Source of the DNA: Paraburkholderia sediminicola
GTDB lineage: Bacteria > Pseudomonadota > Gammaproteobacteria > Burkholderiales > Burkholderiaceae
Direction: 5' to 3'
DNA: 64,000 nucleotides
NCBI RefSeq assembly: GCF_902859805.1
Contig: NZ_CADIKC010000002.1
Span: 186,001-250,000 of the forward strand
The notes beneath the pieces were generated by a model. That model saw only the letters and a list, made by a program, of their open reading frames with translations. It did no database searches and was not told where the DNA came from. The first letter of the stretch is position 1, and the number at the start of each line of letters is the position of its first letter. The position numbers and the translations under genes are program-made. Shown here one piece after another: positions 63,545 to 64,000 of the stretch.

Positions 63545-64000
63545 TTAGCGCGTCAGTTCGCTAAAACCCTGCAACAGACGGTCGATGTCGGCGGCGTGGA
63601 TGTTGCCCATCGTCGAGATGCGGAACAGTTCGGCCGACAAGCCGCCTTGACCCGCATAGATGACGAAGCCGCGCGCTTTCAGCGCGTCGTGCAACTGCGG
63701 ATACGCCACGCCATCCGGCAAGCGATACGCGCGCAGCACCACCGACGACTGCTCCGGCGGCAACACACTGCCGATGCCCCGCTCCGCGAGACCCGCGCGA
63801 GCCTGCTCGGCGAGCGCTGCGTAACGCGCGTGGCGCGCCTGCCAGCCGCCTTCGTCGGCGAGTTCGCGCAGCGCTTCGACCAGTGCGTAATACGCATGGA
63901 CCGACGGCGTGAACGGCGTATTGCGCTGATCCTGCAAACGCGCGAGGCGCCCGAGGTCCAGGTAATACGTGCGGCTCGCCGCCTGCGCGAGCGCCGCGCG
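63545..64000 (-). CDS. phnW: 2-aminoethylphosphonate:pyruvate transaminase, N-terminus beyond window
   Basis: The C-terminal 151 codons of a class V PLP aminotransferase; the frame is open to the right edge. The segments RTYYLDLGRLARLQDQRNTPFTPSVHAYYAL and FVIYAGQGGLSAELFRISTMGNIHAADIDRLL match the PhnW family. The PLP lysine lies outside the window. The usual product is phosphonoacetaldehyde, for phosphonate catabolism; related serine or alanine-glyoxylate transaminases are the alternative, but TMGNI and TPFTPSVHAYYAL favour PhnW. Confidence 0.8.
   Translation of the reverse strand, partial: RAALAQAASRTYYLDLGRLARLQDQRNTPFTPSVHAYYALVEALRELADEGGWQARHARYAALAEQARAGLAERGIGSVLPPEQSSVVLRAYRLPDGVAYPQLHDALKARGFVIYAGQGGLSAELFRISTMGNIHAADIDRLLQGFSELTR

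Overview
The window is GC-rich chromosomal DNA of a Burkholderiaceae bacterium, most likely Paraburkholderia or Burkholderia. This is inferred from the dense GC-rich coding, the many LysR and transport modules, and an aspartate carbamoyltransferase with an N-terminal helix-turn-helix extension. No rRNA, tRNA, CRISPR array, integrase or intact insertion sequence was seen. Long antisense ORFs are common and are treated as codon-composition shadows.

Layout. 1-5.8 kb (-): a tripartite RND efflux operon (permease, adaptor, outer-membrane lipoprotein cut by the left edge). 6.1-10.8 kb: a sugar-acid-type module with an enolase-superfamily dehydratase, a divergent LysR, a DHDPS-family aldolase and an MFS carrier. 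10.9-17.5 kb: a VOC protein, a LysR, a LysE exporter, a SulP permease, a monooxygenase-fold protein, an MFS remnant and a RIO kinase. 17.5-24.6 kb (-): a glycoside-uptake operon (GH1 glucosidase, binding protein, two permeases, ATPase, LacI) with a perfect LacI-type operator. 24.8-29.9 kb: DUF2252, DUF4239, a periplasmic protein, and an FtrA-like regulator divergent from a rhodanese. 30-33 kb: an MHYT-GGDEF-EAL protein and a membrane protein that looks like a sensor which lost its GGDEF domain. 33-37.4 kb: a DHDPS-family gene, pyrB and an APC permease.

37.4-47.7 kb is the most unusual part. It is a roughly 10-kb block bounded by two near-copies of the 3' end of pyrB plus terminator. It holds two membrane proteins, a LuxR-type regulator with a degenerate receiver, two DUF2589-type proteins, a GH24 lysozyme, a secreted protein, a PHB-depolymerase-like esterase, a helical protein, three tandem paralogues of an unrecognised family and a small protein. 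A shared palindromic 11-mer lies upstream of both rightward transcription units. This is the best candidate for an undescribed system.

47.7-64 kb: an MDR oxidoreductase with divergent LysR; an iron-uptake operon (TonB receptor, Sel1 protein, PiuC) behind a Fur-like box; a periplasmic PaoABC-type aldehyde oxidoreductase with a linked MobA/MocA-like nucleotidyltransferase; a LysR/SDR pair; an SOS-box-preceded DUF4130-UdgX DNA-repair fusion; a PIG-L deacetylase; a small acidic proline-rich protein; and the C-terminus of PhnW cut by the right edge.
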